Of a DNA stretch of 64,000 nucleotides, positions 13,494 to 25,452 are shown in pieces. The notes beneath the pieces were generated by a model, which made no database searches, had not been told where the DNA came from, and was given only the letters and a program-made list of their open reading frames with translations. The position numbers and the translations under genes were made by a program. This DNA comes from Sinotaia quadrata (taxonomy: Eukaryota > Mollusca > Gastropoda > Architaenioglossa > Viviparidae): assembly GCA_028829895.1 (NCBI GenBank), contig CM054180.1, forward strand, positions 120,045,363 through 120,109,362, read 5' to 3'. Position 1 is the stretch's first letter; each line of letters opens with the position of its first letter.

Positions 13494-13798
13494 CACTTAA
13501 GCAGGCCTGAGGAGAGGAGGGTGTAACCAGTACATTGTTCCGGGGCCCATGGAGCTTAAAGGGGGCCCATGACAGAGGACATTTCAAAAAATATTTACAA
13601 AAACTAAATTTTTAAAATGAAAAAACAATATTGGATATATACTACATACTTTGTGTGCTTAGGAAAACCGCTTTGCAGCCTTATTTGATGTAACTTTTAT
13701 TAATCTGAACTCATACATGTGTGTTGAACTTTGTATAAGGGCCCACACACCTTCTTCGTACCGGGTCCCGGACTTTCTCTCGGCGGCCACGCACTTAG
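13494..13798 (+). mobile_element. hAT-like short element, copy 1, with imperfect target duplication
   Basis: The body, about 13502-13788, is a diverged duplicate of 42657-42940 over its whole length. Shared blocks include 'acaatattggatatatac', 'catactttgtgtgc', 'gcccacacaccttctt' and 'ggactttctctcgg'. Its left end CAGGCCTGAGGAGAG resembles the reverse complement of the right end of copy 2 (CAGGCCCCCCGAGAG, 11 of 15 positions). CAG-type ends are usual for hAT transposons. It is flanked by CACTTAAG (13494-13501) and CACTTAG (13792-13798), a near-match to the 8-bp target duplication of hAT elements. No transposase is encoded. Strand is given relative to copy 2, which has the same orientation. 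Confidence 0.7.
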
Positions 13799-13799
13799 T

Positions 13800-14210
13800 C
13801 ACAACGGTGTGGTGTGCGGTATGGTCTAATAAAGTGTGAAATGGGGTACTCTGTGATTAGATGTATGGTGTCTGGCAGCATGGTTTACTAAACTGGTGTG
13901 GTGTGTCCAAAATTGGGATATAAATAATGAAGTAGTGTGTACAGCTGTAATATAAAAGTGCTGGTTAGCTTATCCGAAGATGGTGTGTCTAATGGTGTTC
14001 TTTGACTACTCCATGTTGTGTCCGGTGTTGTAGCATGTCGTGTGTGTGTGTGTGTGGTGTTTGTGGGGGGGGAGGAGTGGTATGGCAAAAGTTTGTGGAT
14101 GTTTACCTCTGTACTGAGACTAGTGACGTTTTAATCTGGAAGAGTGTGTCTAGAGGCAAGAAGAGTGCCGTGACGTACCTAGTGGCGTATTGATACAGTG
14201 CTCGGAGCCC
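13800..14210. repeat. Diverged GTGTGGTGTGT-rich simple repeat
   Basis: Repeated words of the type 'gtgtggtgtgtctaa' with variable spacing, plus a TGTG run near 14040-14060. This is low-complexity DNA without gene signals. Confidence 0.5.
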
Positions 14211-15085
14211 ATACTAACGTGAAAGTCTTTTCACATTAAACAACCAGATAGCATTACCTTGCCTTCAAATCTGTCACAAGATACACTACACCAGACAGAC
14301 AGCGCACAAAGAAACAGCGTCACACACGTGCACTCACACAGGCAGACAGACAGAAAGTGAAACGACACTTGGTGACCAGGTAAACCAAATTAAGTGTTTC
14401 TCCACAGCAACCAAAGAAATGGCATCCTTGCCTTCTGTGACTATCACTCTCACTTCTTTCCTTACTATCTCTCCCTTTACCCTGTGTCCTACACACGCAT
14501 GCGCACAGAGGAAGAAAGAGAAAAACGTCACATGCGATTACAAATTACGTCAAAATGGCGCCTTTGACATTAGCGACATAATTACACCACAAATTCGGTA
14601 ACAAGAGCGAAAAGCGGAGAACTAAGTCCTAATGTTGTGGAATCTGTACTATTTAAAGGGGGAAAAAAATGATAATCAGGAAGCTGAAATAAAACGATCG
14701 AGACTGATTTCCCCTCCCTTTCAAAATTCTGGACCTTTGGTATTTAAACATCACGTGCATGCCACGTGGGCTGTCAGACAGCAAACTGGAACTCGCTAGC
14801 GAGACATTTCATGCACAACGCACTCAACTACACACACCCCGCTCGACAAATAAGCATTGTAATAAGGAATGCCTTCACACTGCACCGATCACACGGACTG
14901 AAGCCAATACAGTCTACCTGGAGACAGCCTGTTTTGAGCATAATAACAAAAGGTCGAATGGAGAGGTGGGGTGAATCGGGGGTGGGAGATGGGGGAGGAG
15001 GAATGTTAGAAAAGAAGCGAGACGTGGAAATGGAACAGACAGAAACAGACACTGAGACAGCGACGAAGAAAGTAGCATACAGAGA
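14211..15085. other. Mostly single-copy stretch without a clear gene
   Basis: Moderate CpG content around 14500-14960. Overlapping open frames exist (for example 14766-15260 plus), but their 3' part is the tandem array that follows and the 5' part shows no domain. No exon is called. Confidence 0.35.
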
Positions 15086-15089
15086 TAGT

Positions 15090-15440
15090 AGAAATTGCAG
15101 AGATAAAGACTGTAACAAACAGATAGAAGACATTGCAGACAGTGATATAGACTATAACATACAGATAGAAGACATTGTAGATAGTGGTATAGACTATAAC
15201 ATGCAAGTAGAAGACATTGCAGACAGTGATACAGATAGAAGTCATTGCAGAGATAGATAAAGAGTGTAATATTAAGGTAGAAGACATTGTAGAGATAGAT
15301 AAAGACATTAACATATAGATAGTAGTCATTGCAGATGGTGACACAGACAGTAACATTAAGATAGAAGACATCGCAGAGAGAGAAATAAAGACAGTAACAG
15401 TAATGTAGAAGACATTGCTGATAGAGAAATAAAGACAGTA
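15090..15440. repeat. Minisatellite, ~40 bp unit
   Basis: Copies of 'agatagaagacattgcagacagtgat' (two blocks) and 'atagactataacat' repeat about eight times with increasing divergence to the right. Open frames on both strands follow the periodicity and are not genes. Confidence 0.85.
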
Positions 15441-15560
15441 ATTTACAGACAGAAAAGTGACAAGCAGTAGGTGTGTTGGGGGTGTGTGTGAGGAGAAGTG
15501 GGATCGGCCCGACAACGACATATAAAAATAACTTCTTTGGAAAGCAATGATCTTCCCCGA

Positions 15561-15695
15561 AACAACATTAAAAACAAACAACATTAAAAACAAACAACAT
15601 TAAAAACAAACAACATTAAAAACAAACAACATTAAAAACAAACAACATTAAAAACAAACAACATTAAAAACAAACAACATTAAAAACAAACTACA
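15561..15695. repeat. Minisatellite, 16 bp unit, ~8 copies
   Basis: The 16-bp unit acattaaaaacaaaca is repeated almost without error at 15565, 15581, 15597, 15613 and onward. The low divergence points to a recent expansion. Confidence 0.96.
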
Positions 15696-15699
15696 TTTT

Positions 15700-16535
15700 G
15701 TTTCAGAATCCAGGCAAAGAGAAATCAATTGGGGCGGGCGGGGTGTGTGGGGTGGTGAGATTACATAATGATATCAATTGGTATACTATGGTGCTTAATA
15801 TGAATTCACGTACAAATCGTCTAGACAAATGTGAACGCCACCCTCAGTGACTAAAAATTGGAAGTGTGAATGACGTTTTTCCAGATGCATTTCTATCGAG
15901 CGGTTAATGTCAAGGACAAGATAAGTGTAGCAAAATAAATGTGCTTACAATTCTTCTGTTCAAGGATAGGCCGGGCTGACCCATCGTACAGGCAGGCACT
16001 GAATGAAACTCGATCGAAAAATGATGGATATATTTTGAATTAGAAGACCGACAAAAGGAGTTTGAAATTAATTCTGTCCATAAAGAAGATACGATTTTTA
16101 AAGTAATCAACGATTCTTTTCTACAATTAATATATATCAAATATATTTATTTTTAAATCTTTATTTGATCTCAAACTGTGCATTATAGACGATCTTCTCA
16201 TGTGTTAGTCGAGTGTTTGATGGTTCAAAACCGTAATTTATTTGTCGTTGCTTTCTTGCATCATTCATCAAAAATCATTCATCAGAATTATTGTCTGTTC
16301 AGAAATTCACGTGAATTAATTAAGAAGCTCAAGAGCTTAAACCGCTGAAAGTTGATAGACTGTCGCTAGGTATGCTACGAGAAATTAACTTACCGTTGAA
16401 GGGGGAGATAAGCACGAAATGGAGTACCAAGACTTCTACTGACAGTGCTCAAGCAGCCGAGACTGCAATAGTTATAAATAGAGAAAGACACAAACACCAG
16501 TGATGAAACGTCAACAATGACTTTACACCAACGGA
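15700..16535. other. Gene-free AT-rich stretch
   Basis: No supported exon. One possible minus-strand donor (CAACG followed by GTAAGT, about 16391-16398) lies downstream of a TATTTATAA box (about 16476-16484). This could mark an untranslated first exon, but nothing else supports it. Confidence 0.3.
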
Positions 16536-16539
16536 ACGC

Positions 16540-16930
16540 TGAAGTCGAGAAATTTGGGTGAAAGGTTCCAGCGCCGGAATAGAAAGAATATTCACTGAAA
16601 ACCTAGAAAAGAAATTCCACTGCCAAAGTAAAGCGGATAAATTTCTTTTACTGAAAGAATAGACAGGAGTTTCATCGCCAACGTAGACAATTCCAAAACA
16701 GAGAACAGACGGTTTATTGCTTTGGTAGAAAGACTGCCCATTGAAAGAATAGAAAAGAATTCTATTGCCAAAGCAGAGAGAAATAGGTTCTATTGAATCA
16801 ATAGAAAGAATACCCGCTGAAAGAAAAGAATTCTATTGCAAAAGTAAAGAGGATTGAAGTTTTATTGCCTTAATAGAAAGATTGTCCACTGAAAGAATAG
16901 AAAGGGATTCCATTACCAAGAGTCAAAATG
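16540..16930. repeat. Diverged tandem repeats around 'gaatagaaag' and 'ttctattgcc'
   Basis: Blocks of 'ccactgaaagaatagaaa' alternating with 'attctattgccaaagtaga' recur about seven times at 45-65 bp spacing. The array is old and strongly diverged. Confidence 0.75.
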
Positions 16931-17186
16931 CAGGATGACAAAGGGAGATAAAATATTCACGGGTTTCGTACCAGAGTTAAGCTTCATTAATTTAATCACG
17001 ATTACTGTTTCAGGTCGATCGACATTTCAGCAGAGGACATGTGACCGCAGTAACCAGACAAATCTGCATGCATTCTACTGATAGTGATACACCAGCACCA
17101 AACTCCAGATACACGATACTGGGAGTCGCCTCTGCAAGTGAATCGGTCAGAGGATACAAACTACACGAACCAGTGGGATCATTAAA

Positions 17187-17329
17187 CAAAAATGTGAATG
17201 GAGAGAGAAAATAAATAAAAATGTGAATGGAGAGAGAAAACAAATAAAAATGTGAATGGAGAGAGAAAACAAATAAAAATGTGAATGGAGAGAAAAGTCA
17301 GTGTTTACATTTTTATTTGTTTTCTCTCT
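17187..17329. repeat. 29-bp tandem array with a terminal inverted copy
   Basis: Four copies of a 29-bp unit (anchors 'atgtgaatgg' at 17192, 17221, 17250 and 17279) are followed by 17307-17329. That segment is an exact 23-base reverse complement of part of the unit (AGAGAGAAAACAAATAAAAA plus TGT when read on the other strand). The array can therefore fold back on itself. Confidence 0.93.
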
Positions 17330-17334
17330 GTTCT

Positions 17335-19170
17335 ACAATTAGATGACGTCAACGTAGTCCAATAGACTGGACACTTGCATTCTTCGCACAAACGTGCTAT
17401 ACTGTTACGTCGTTCATGCTTCTTCTGCTCTTCATGCCAAACAATACATCGTGCACTTCACAGAAAGGACTGTCCTTGAAACCATTTGACGTCATCGATT
17501 TCATCGAATGGATTTGAGACCGTCGACACCTTCGAATTGACGTTACACAAGCAATGTGTACTGACCTCGCGCAATCTGTGTCGTTCATCCAGTACATTCT
17601 GGTGGTATCAATAGTGTTGGGCCCCATTAACGCGTCCCATTGACACTATGCCTTTTCTGATGTAGATCACGTGACCCATTTGCTCGTCTAAGCTAATGTC
17701 ACTGGCCAGTGTACCATTAGTTGCGGGTTGGCTAAATGTCCGGATTAAAAAAATAATAATAACGAAACGAAACAACAACAACAACAAAAATGACTGAAAT
17801 ATTTTCCTATCTCCTATAACAAATTCTCTGGCAAGTTTCTTTATGGTTTAGATTAGAATATTGCGTGCAGATGACTTGCGCGCCACGGGTGTCCGATTCA
17901 TGCTAATCCTATGTGAGCAAAAGTCGAGTGTACCGTTAGTAGGTCAAGGAGAACTGACGGTGTTTTCAGGAGGGCCTACATAAGGACTACACACAACGTA
18001 CGCATGTATAACATAATTATAGGGTATGCACACTTAGGACACAGTTATTAATTATTATTAAGCGTGTAGTTTAGTATGAATCATGAATGTCACAGTGGTC
18101 AAGTAAAATCGACATTTTCTTGCTCTGTTATCGAAAATCTGTCATGTGTTTGTTTGGGTTCTGTTTTGTTTATTTCACTCTAGAATTCGGGAATCGAGTG
18201 ATTTAAAATTGTTCGGTTGTTAGTGCAATTTATTAATGTATGTGCATCATTTACTTGGTGCCAAGCTGGAATGAGTTAGTGATAGGCTATAATGACGTAA
18301 CAGTAGTAATGTGGTGACGTAATAGTGAAAGTGTTGGTAGTGACGTAACAACAATGCATAGTGCACTGGTGCGGAAGTGTGCAATTAATGTTAGTCACAC
18401 AATGTTTGACCCTGAATATGGACTCGGAAATTTGCATAGCCACAAAGGAAGAAAGAAAGACTAAATATATATTATATAGCTATTGTATGTCCTTTCTCTA
18501 TGGAAGTAATTCTCCGAAGTCAAAACGACAAGAGACACTGAATCTCACACTGCGAGACATGGCTCTCGTCGTTTTGATCTGTTTTAAAATGTGTGCGTGT
18601 GTGTGCGCGTGCGCGCGTGTATGCATGCGTGCGTGTGCATGAACCAAAGCAAATTGATACATTAATTTGGCGAGCTGACCACTGTATGCATGATTGTTTG
18701 CAGGAATTCTGGGAAGAAGCCATGACGGGAACGATTAAATCATCGCGGATGAAAGAGGGACGGGGTTAAAGGGAAGAAAGAGAGAGGGTGGGTGGGAATA
18801 AGATTTAAAGAACTCTCTTTGACATCAGTAGGGCGGACAGAGTATGGGGGTGGGGAATTTTGGATGCGAAGAGAGAGGTCGCGTAATTGGAAATCGATAG
18901 TTGTCGTTGTAGTAGTGTGCCTTTCATCAGTAATTCGAACAATCATCGTCTTCACGCGTACGATGATTCATTGCTCGGCTAGCAGGAGAGGGTGGTCGAT
19001 TTCAGAAGGGGGGAAGGGGGATAAGTGCAGTGCAAATTCGTGAAATGGCCAACAGGGGAAGTAATTACAGGACTGTGTGGCTAAAGGGAGGCGGTCATTG
19101 ACGACACTGCATTGACTTGAGGTCTTACACAACTGTGGCACTGATTTATTTATAGCATTACTAGCCTGGT
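17335..19170. other. Single-copy-looking stretch without a called gene
   Basis: CpG-containing sequence at 17330-17700 and 18700-19170, and AT-rich sequence between. A short GT/GC patch lies at 18590-18640. Open frames such as 17397-17627 (minus) have no recognisable domain. Confidence 0.35.
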
Positions 19171-19174
19171 AATT

Positions 19175-19895
19175 AAGGCTGCTCAACCACTACTTAACCA
19201 GCCAGTTAATAATGGCCTCACAACCACTATTTAACCAGCCAGTTAATAATGGCCTCACAATCACTACTTAACCAGCCAGTTAATAATGGCCTCACAACCA
19301 CTGCTTAACCAGCCATTTAATAAAGGCCTCACAGTCACTACTTAACCAGCCAGTTAATAATGGCCTCACAATCACTACTTAACCAGCCATTTAATAAAGG
19401 CCTCACAACCACTACTTAACCAGCCAGTTAATAATGGCCTCACAATCACTACTTAACCAGCCAGTTAATAATGGCCTCACAACCACTATTTAACCAGCCA
19501 GTTAATAATGGCCTCACAACCACTACTTAACCAGCCAGTTAATAATTGCAGCGCACAACCATTACTTAACCAGCCAGTTAATAATTGCAGCGCACAACCA
19601 CTAGTTAAACAGACTGGTAATAATCATTCTAATGGCAGCATAACAACTACTTAAACAGACTGGTAATGACAGCGCACAACCACTACCTAACCAGCCAGTT
19701 AATAATGGCGTCGTACAACCACTACTTAAAAAGCCAGTTAATAATGGCCGCGCACAACCACTACTTAACTAGCCTGGTAATAATGGCCGCACAATCACTT
19801 CTTAACTAGCCTGGTAATAATGGCCTCACAATCACTACTTAACTAGCCTGGTAATAATGGCCACACACAACCACTTTCCAGCCTTGTGATAACGG
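19175..19895. repeat. Minisatellite, 37 bp unit, ~18 copies
   Basis: Unit 'ttaaccagccagttaataat' then 'ggcctcacaaccactac'. Successive copies such as 19202 and 19239 are 37 bp apart. The left two thirds are nearly uniform, and the right third has variants ('gcagcgcac', 'actagcctggtaat'). Confidence 0.96.
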
Positions 19896-20580
19896 CCGCG
19901 CCCAAAAGGAGCTGTCCCCAGTTTTTGTAAACATATGCTTTTAACCGTCTAACCAGTGAAACATATTTTAAATGGTAAAGCATACTTAAATGGTAGAGCT
20001 CGAGAAATGAATAGTCTGGAATGGACGTGACTTTCCAGTCGGGTAACGATGGCCACGGGAGACGAGTAATCCGAGAACCGCGACATGTGATTCATCACCG
20101 TGAAAATGAGTCCCCCACTTGTGATGCTGAATAACTTGCAATAAAATGACGCAAGTGGCCGTGACGTAGAAGTAAAGACGATGCAGGAATAATAAACATG
20201 ATGCAGTAATTAAAACACCGTTCATTACAGGGAGAACGAGTCACAACGATGCAGAAATGATAAACCTGATCATTATACGATAGCGAGTCACAGTGATGTA
20301 GTAAGTATAATAAGATCATTACACAGATTGCGAGAGTTAGAACAATTCAGCAGTTATAATACCGATTAATCGCCCTTGATTAGAACGGCTCGCAATCAAT
20401 GCAGTCACGTAAGCGACTGTGACACGCTAGTCATCGTGATCATCATAAAAATAACCTCAGTGCAATAAAGAAGTCGTGACGTCGCGTCATCACAGTGATA
20501 ATGAAGGTAAGCAAGGTGCAGGAACTTACACTTACTAAATTGTGACGCTGTATCAGACAGATAAAGAAGCCTTTTCCACG
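19896..20580. repeat. Diverged repeats around 'gtcacagtgatg' and 'ataataa'
   Basis: Words such as 'gagtcacaacgatgcagaaatgataa' (in pieces) recur at roughly 45-bp intervals between about 20080 and 20480. This is an old tandem array or low-complexity DNA without coding signals. Confidence 0.5.
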
Positions 20581-21690
20581 ACTCACACCCCCCCCCCAAA
20601 AAAAAAAAAAAAAGAAAAAAGAGACGATATTACTTCTAACGGATATTTAACCCCACCCCTACCCACCCCCAATTAAGCAGCTACTCACAATAGCTGTGAC
20701 AATGTTTCAAATGGATAATTATAAAATATATAAATTTAATAGTTAAATAAAAGCGAGGAGTGAAGCTAGTCAAAAGTTTGTCACACTCTTTGAAACTGAT
20801 GAAACAGGAAAAATACTGCAGTACTTCACGCAAGTGGACGGCTGTTTAGACTGATAGCGAAGAAATCTCAAGAGAGCGGTGTCTCACAAAATCATAACAC
20901 TATTAGTGACTTGAATATGAAGGCCGCTAGCCTCAAGCCTGCAATCAAAGGGCAGCTAAAACTGACATAATGTTATTCGAACTGCAACCAGAAGAACGCT
21001 GAATCTCACACACTATGGGGCGACATCCGGAATTTAGCGGGACCGAGCAGCTAGCAAATTTCAATATAACTGTACATCGTTTAATTTTCTTTTTATTTCA
21101 TCTAGAATGACCAAATATGGCGTGGGAATGACATGGATAGCAAATGAACACACGTCACACGTCCTTGACATTATCCTGTATCGCACAACAAAGAATCACA
21201 AATTTTGCGGTAATGTTGTCATTTTTTGTTGTTGTTGTTGAGGCAGTTTTAAACGGACATGTTATCCTCGCATTATGTTAAGGAAAGGTTCACAGTAAAA
21301 GATTATGCATACCCACACAACAACGATTATAACGGGTATCAAATGTGCATGAAGTGGGATTATTTCCCTTGTCGCTCAAGCTATTCCGATTATCAAATTA
21401 CTTTTAACAATTTTAAAAATTGTAGTACTTACGGCTATATAAAGAAAGTTTACTTGTTACTTCTATGTCCTCTTTAAAAAAAACAATTATTATTTGAATA
21501 CGCAGCGCGTTTACTGAGACGTTCATTAAAAGACAAGTTTCATTGCGCAAGAAGAGTGAATCTTATGACGGTATTAGTCTATGTACGCGACACGATGTAC
21601 GTCACCAATCCCTGTGTAGCACTCAATACGTCATCTTCATCCATGGTGTATATTCTCAATATATTATTCTCTCTTCATGTTCTCTTCGTT
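20581..21690. other. Gene-free stretch
   Basis: Begins with C and A homopolymers (20588-20613), then AT-rich DNA. I see no supported exon or RNA gene. Confidence 0.4.
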
Positions 21691-22348
21691 AATCCGCACT
21701 GATACACACATTCGCACTGACAAATATTAAAATATAAAAAAAAATACACACAAATATTGCACACACATCTGCTCAGACACACACAGACATTACACACATA
21801 TCTACACTGACACCCACGTCCGCGCTGACACAAAGACATTGCACCCACATCCGAAATGACACACACATACATTACACCCACATCCGCACTGACACACACA
21901 CATTGCAACCACATCTGCAGTGACACATACCACAGACATTGCACCCACATCCGAAATGACACACACATACATTACACCCACATCCGCACTGACACACACA
22001 CATTGCAACCACATCCGCAGTGACACATACCACAGATATTGCAATCACATCCGCACTGACACATACCACAGATATTGCACACACATCTGCACTGGAACAT
22101 ACAGACAGTGCATGCGTATCACTGACACAAACATTTACACTACATCCACCATGACACACACACACATATACACATACAAACATGATACACATCGGCACTG
22201 ACACAAATATACAGGCAAACAAAAATTACACACACTCGCAATGATACGTACACATATACAAATACTACACATATCTGAACTAACAAATACGCAAACATTA
22301 TGTACACACTTCTTTACTGAAACACACACACACACACACATCTGCATT

Positions 22349-22385
<37 letters not shown>
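21690..22385. repeat. CA-rich minisatellite with a 100-bp higher-order copy, then (CA)n
   Basis: Units of about 35 bp of the type 'catccgcactgacacacacattgc' (in pieces) repeat from 21690 to 22330. A longer block is duplicated almost exactly, with 'gcacccacatccgaaatgac' at 21841 and 21941, so the higher-order period is 100 bp. Pure CA runs follow at about 22322-22340 and 22351-22383. Confidence 0.9.
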
Positions 22386-22386
<1 letters not shown>

Positions 22387-22389
22387 CTT

Positions 22390-23700
22390 GCACGCAGAAA
22401 AATTACGCATTCCTGCGTATACGATAAGATACGTCGTTTCTATCGCGAGTTTTAAGGTCTCTCACGAATCAGTTCCAGGTCTTGTTTACGGGTCGTTGCC
22501 CGAGTAACGATCAAGTGCCTATATATTGTCAAAATTTAAATTAAAAGTTGAGAACCTTCATTGTTCTTCGGACGCGCTCCTTTGATTTCCAGCACTGTCT
22601 GCCGTACACCGCGACCGCACACACAAACAAACACAAAAGCTCAAGCAGACACAAGCGAGCGCGCTTACAAATCAATAATGGAGGCACGTGCGATTTACGT
22701 CAGAGGAATAGCGTCCATAAATATTTTGTCGAGAAACTTTTGGTTAATGACGTAGACCAAATTGATGAAGTGAGTCGTGCTAATTAAACGATGTTTCATC
22801 CTGATGAGGACAGATCGCTAAACTAAAACATACCTAGTATGAGATAACTGTCGCTCTCTCTCACACACAAGCACACACTCAGCACGCGCTCTCGCAAGAT
22901 ATTCACAAACGCACATCACAACAGTACTCACGCACACACATAGGTACACATAAATACACAGTCATATGCCAAATACCATGTAAAATTTCAGATCAGAGGG
23001 GAGTAATGAAGATGTAGTGAGAACATTTGTGCGTACATTCATGCTCGTTTGTGTGTGCGTATGTGAATTTGGGTGGATGCGTGGAGTGGTAGCAGGGCCA
23101 TCTGCAACTGGTTGACAGATCATTAATTAAAACTAACAACCCTATCAAACTAATGGAAATGAGTGTTCCTGAAATATGTTAAATTCTGTACGAACTTGGC
23201 TGCACAACAAAACACGTTTGCACATAACGCGGACTGAAAAAGAAAGGGGTTTGACCCCCCTCCCCCTTAGACTGAGGTCAGTCTCTCGGGAAAAGATGTT
23301 TTATTTTTGTTAGTTCTTTTTAAACAAAGACTGTGCATGCACTGCACATGACATCTTAAAGCAGTATGCACGAACCGTTGACTATAAAAGTAACTAGACT
23401 TAAATTTGAAGAAAGGGATAAAGACTGACACACACACTGATGCACTGGCGGAAAAGAATGGCAACATAGATAAACGGTGAATGACTGACAAAATGTAATC
23501 GCTTGTTCCCATCAAACACTTGCAAAGAGCAGACGTGCAAGGGTCACATTCTTTCCGAGCCGCAGATATAACGATAACTATTCATTGGTTGTTTAGGCAC
23601 AAAGGTAAGGTTCAATGGTAACGTTTAAGTAACATTGTTACGAAAGGGCTTGCAAACTTAACCACTGTTCAGAACATTTACAACGGGGGTGGGGTGGGGG
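22390..23700. other. Single-copy island, no gene called
   Basis: 22390-22860 is rich in CpG and CRE-like words (TTACGTCA, TGACGTAG, TAATTAA) and contains the TATA-like 'cctatatatt' near 22520. It differs from its repetitive neighbours and could be regulatory, but no transcript can be defined. The rest, to 23700, is AT-rich or low complexity. Confidence 0.3.

Positions 23701-23702
<2 letters not shown>

Positions 23703-23759
<57 letters not shown>
23703..23759. repeat. (GA)n microsatellite
   Basis: Pure GA run of about 28 units preceded by GGGGTGGGG. The frame continuing to 23894 reads as a mixed-composition peptide but has no recognisable domain. Confidence 0.96.
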
Positions 23760-23761
<2 letters not shown>

Positions 23762-24057
23762 GAGTGTGTATGTGAATGGCCAAAATGCAGCCAGCACCGC
23801 AGCGGAATGCTTTCAAAGGTCGACTGGACGATTTCTGGTCAGGATTTCCTCGAACGGAACGGTATATGACTCACCCTCGTCCAAAGAAGAATGAAATTAT
23901 TTATCTAGCTGTGCTTTTTAGCTTGTCTTTTTCTATGTTTGATATATGAACACGCATTACCATAAATATGACACTGGTTTTGGGATTTGTTTCTACTTTA
24001 TTTTAGGGTTGAATTGTTTGCAATTGTTTGACAAGAAAATAATTACTGACGAGAAGT

Positions 24058-24248
24058 CAGTAAGCCAGGGGTTCTTAACCTGGGGTCCATGGATGGGCTT
24101 CGGGGGGGGGGGGTCCGTGAAAATAAAATATTCACTATATTTTTTATATTCTGCTTATGTGCATTTTTCTAGGGAGTTGGTCCATAGCTTTCACCAGATT
24201 TTTAAAGGCGTCCGTGACTCAGAAAGGTTAAGAACCACTGCCCTAAGC
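24058..24248. mobile_element. hAT-type MITE with inverted ends and 8-bp target duplication
   Basis: The body is 24066-24240 (175 bp). The left end CAGGGGTTCTTAACCT (24066-24081) and the reverse complement of the right end, CAGTGGTTCTTAACCT (24225-24240), agree at 15 of 16 positions. The flanks CAGTAAGC (24058-24065) and CCCTAAGC (24241-24248) match at 6 of 8 positions, as expected for an ageing 8-bp hAT duplication. No protein is encoded, and a G run lies at about 24102-24113. The end sequence is typical of non-autonomous hAT elements in many animals. Confidence 0.85.
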
Positions 24249-24257
24249 GATAGATGA

Positions 24258-24296
24258 GTTTAAATTGGCCCGCGGGCCGCGAGTTTGAGACCCCTG
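24258..24296. mobile_element. Isolated hAT-type terminus
   Basis: Read on the minus strand this begins CAGGGGTCTCAAACTCG and continues CGGCCCGCGGGCC, a well-known hAT end of non-autonomous elements. The opposite end is not seen nearby. It abuts the MITE at 24066-24240, so one element may have inserted beside or into the other. Confidence 0.6.
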
Positions 24297-24645
24297 GTTT
24301 ACAGGCTTCACTCAGTCAAACGTGGCGATTCCACCAGCAACAGCTAGGAACTTTTGTTAGTCAACAAGGCACTTCACCAGCAGTACGGAAAGAATCGATG
24401 TTACCTGTATTGCCTTTCACCAGCAGTACGGAAAGCATCGATGCTACCTGTGTTGCGTTTCCATAGGCTGAATGTAGAGATTTAATTTTAGCCTATATAT
24501 GGAGACTTCACAATTAACCCAGTGAAGGGACTTCGTATTTCACCAGCAATGCTCAGGATGTATCCATGCTTGCACAAGTATTTCACCAGCTGTCTGCAGA
24601 TTGATTTTTGCCTGCATGAGAGTTCACCAGCAACATTGAAGGGAT
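24297..24645. repeat. Diverged repeats around 'caccagcaac' and 'gtacggaaag'
   Basis: 'tttcaccagcagtacggaaag' (in part) and 'atcgatgttacctg' recur four to six times with irregular spacing. This is a decayed minisatellite without coding signals. Confidence 0.6.
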
Positions 24646-25402
24646 TCAATGTGCCCAAATTTTACCATGACTAATGACCGAATGTGTCAGTCAGTCGTTG
24701 AAGTCGTGAACAACACACGGACCCCAAGGACAGAATTCATTACAGGTGACAACTTTAAGGATAAATTCTGCAAACACAAAGATAACGCAGTTTCGATGTT
24801 CAAAGCAACAAGAAAATAAAAATGTGTTTCGAATGATTTTGATTCCGGTTATTTTTTTCAATTTTTGTTGACTGCTCTCCTCGCGTCTACTCCTCCCGCG
24901 TCCAACAAAATCATCATATCTTATAATTAAAGCAATGCTATCATGTCCTAAAGACGATTAATGTTGTTAATTTGGTCGCGTACTGTGTATTCTGAATAGT
25001 AAAAAAGACATATGATATAGTGATCATATAATTTTTCCTTCTACATTTTGTAGATAATCCATAAAAATTAAAAAAAACACGCACCCGTGATAAATTGTAC
25101 TTTTGGTGCTATTAGTGTACAGCTCATGTCCACAGCCCTGGCCTAGGAAAAAATTAGCATGCTGGGTGGGTGGGGGTTAGGGTTTACATACTTAGAGGTC
25201 AGGATCAAAAATGCACCTAAGGCATTAAATAAAACGATTACTAAACGGGAACCAGCAACTCAGTAACATTATCTCACTACGTGACACGCAGATTAAACTG
25301 CGAGGATGTGGACACACTAGAGATAAAACTTACTGGATAGAACCCCGCATAACAGGGACTTGGGAGGGAGTTGAGGATAGGTGTGTGTGGGTATGCTGGA
25401 TT

Positions 25403-25452
<50 letters not shown>

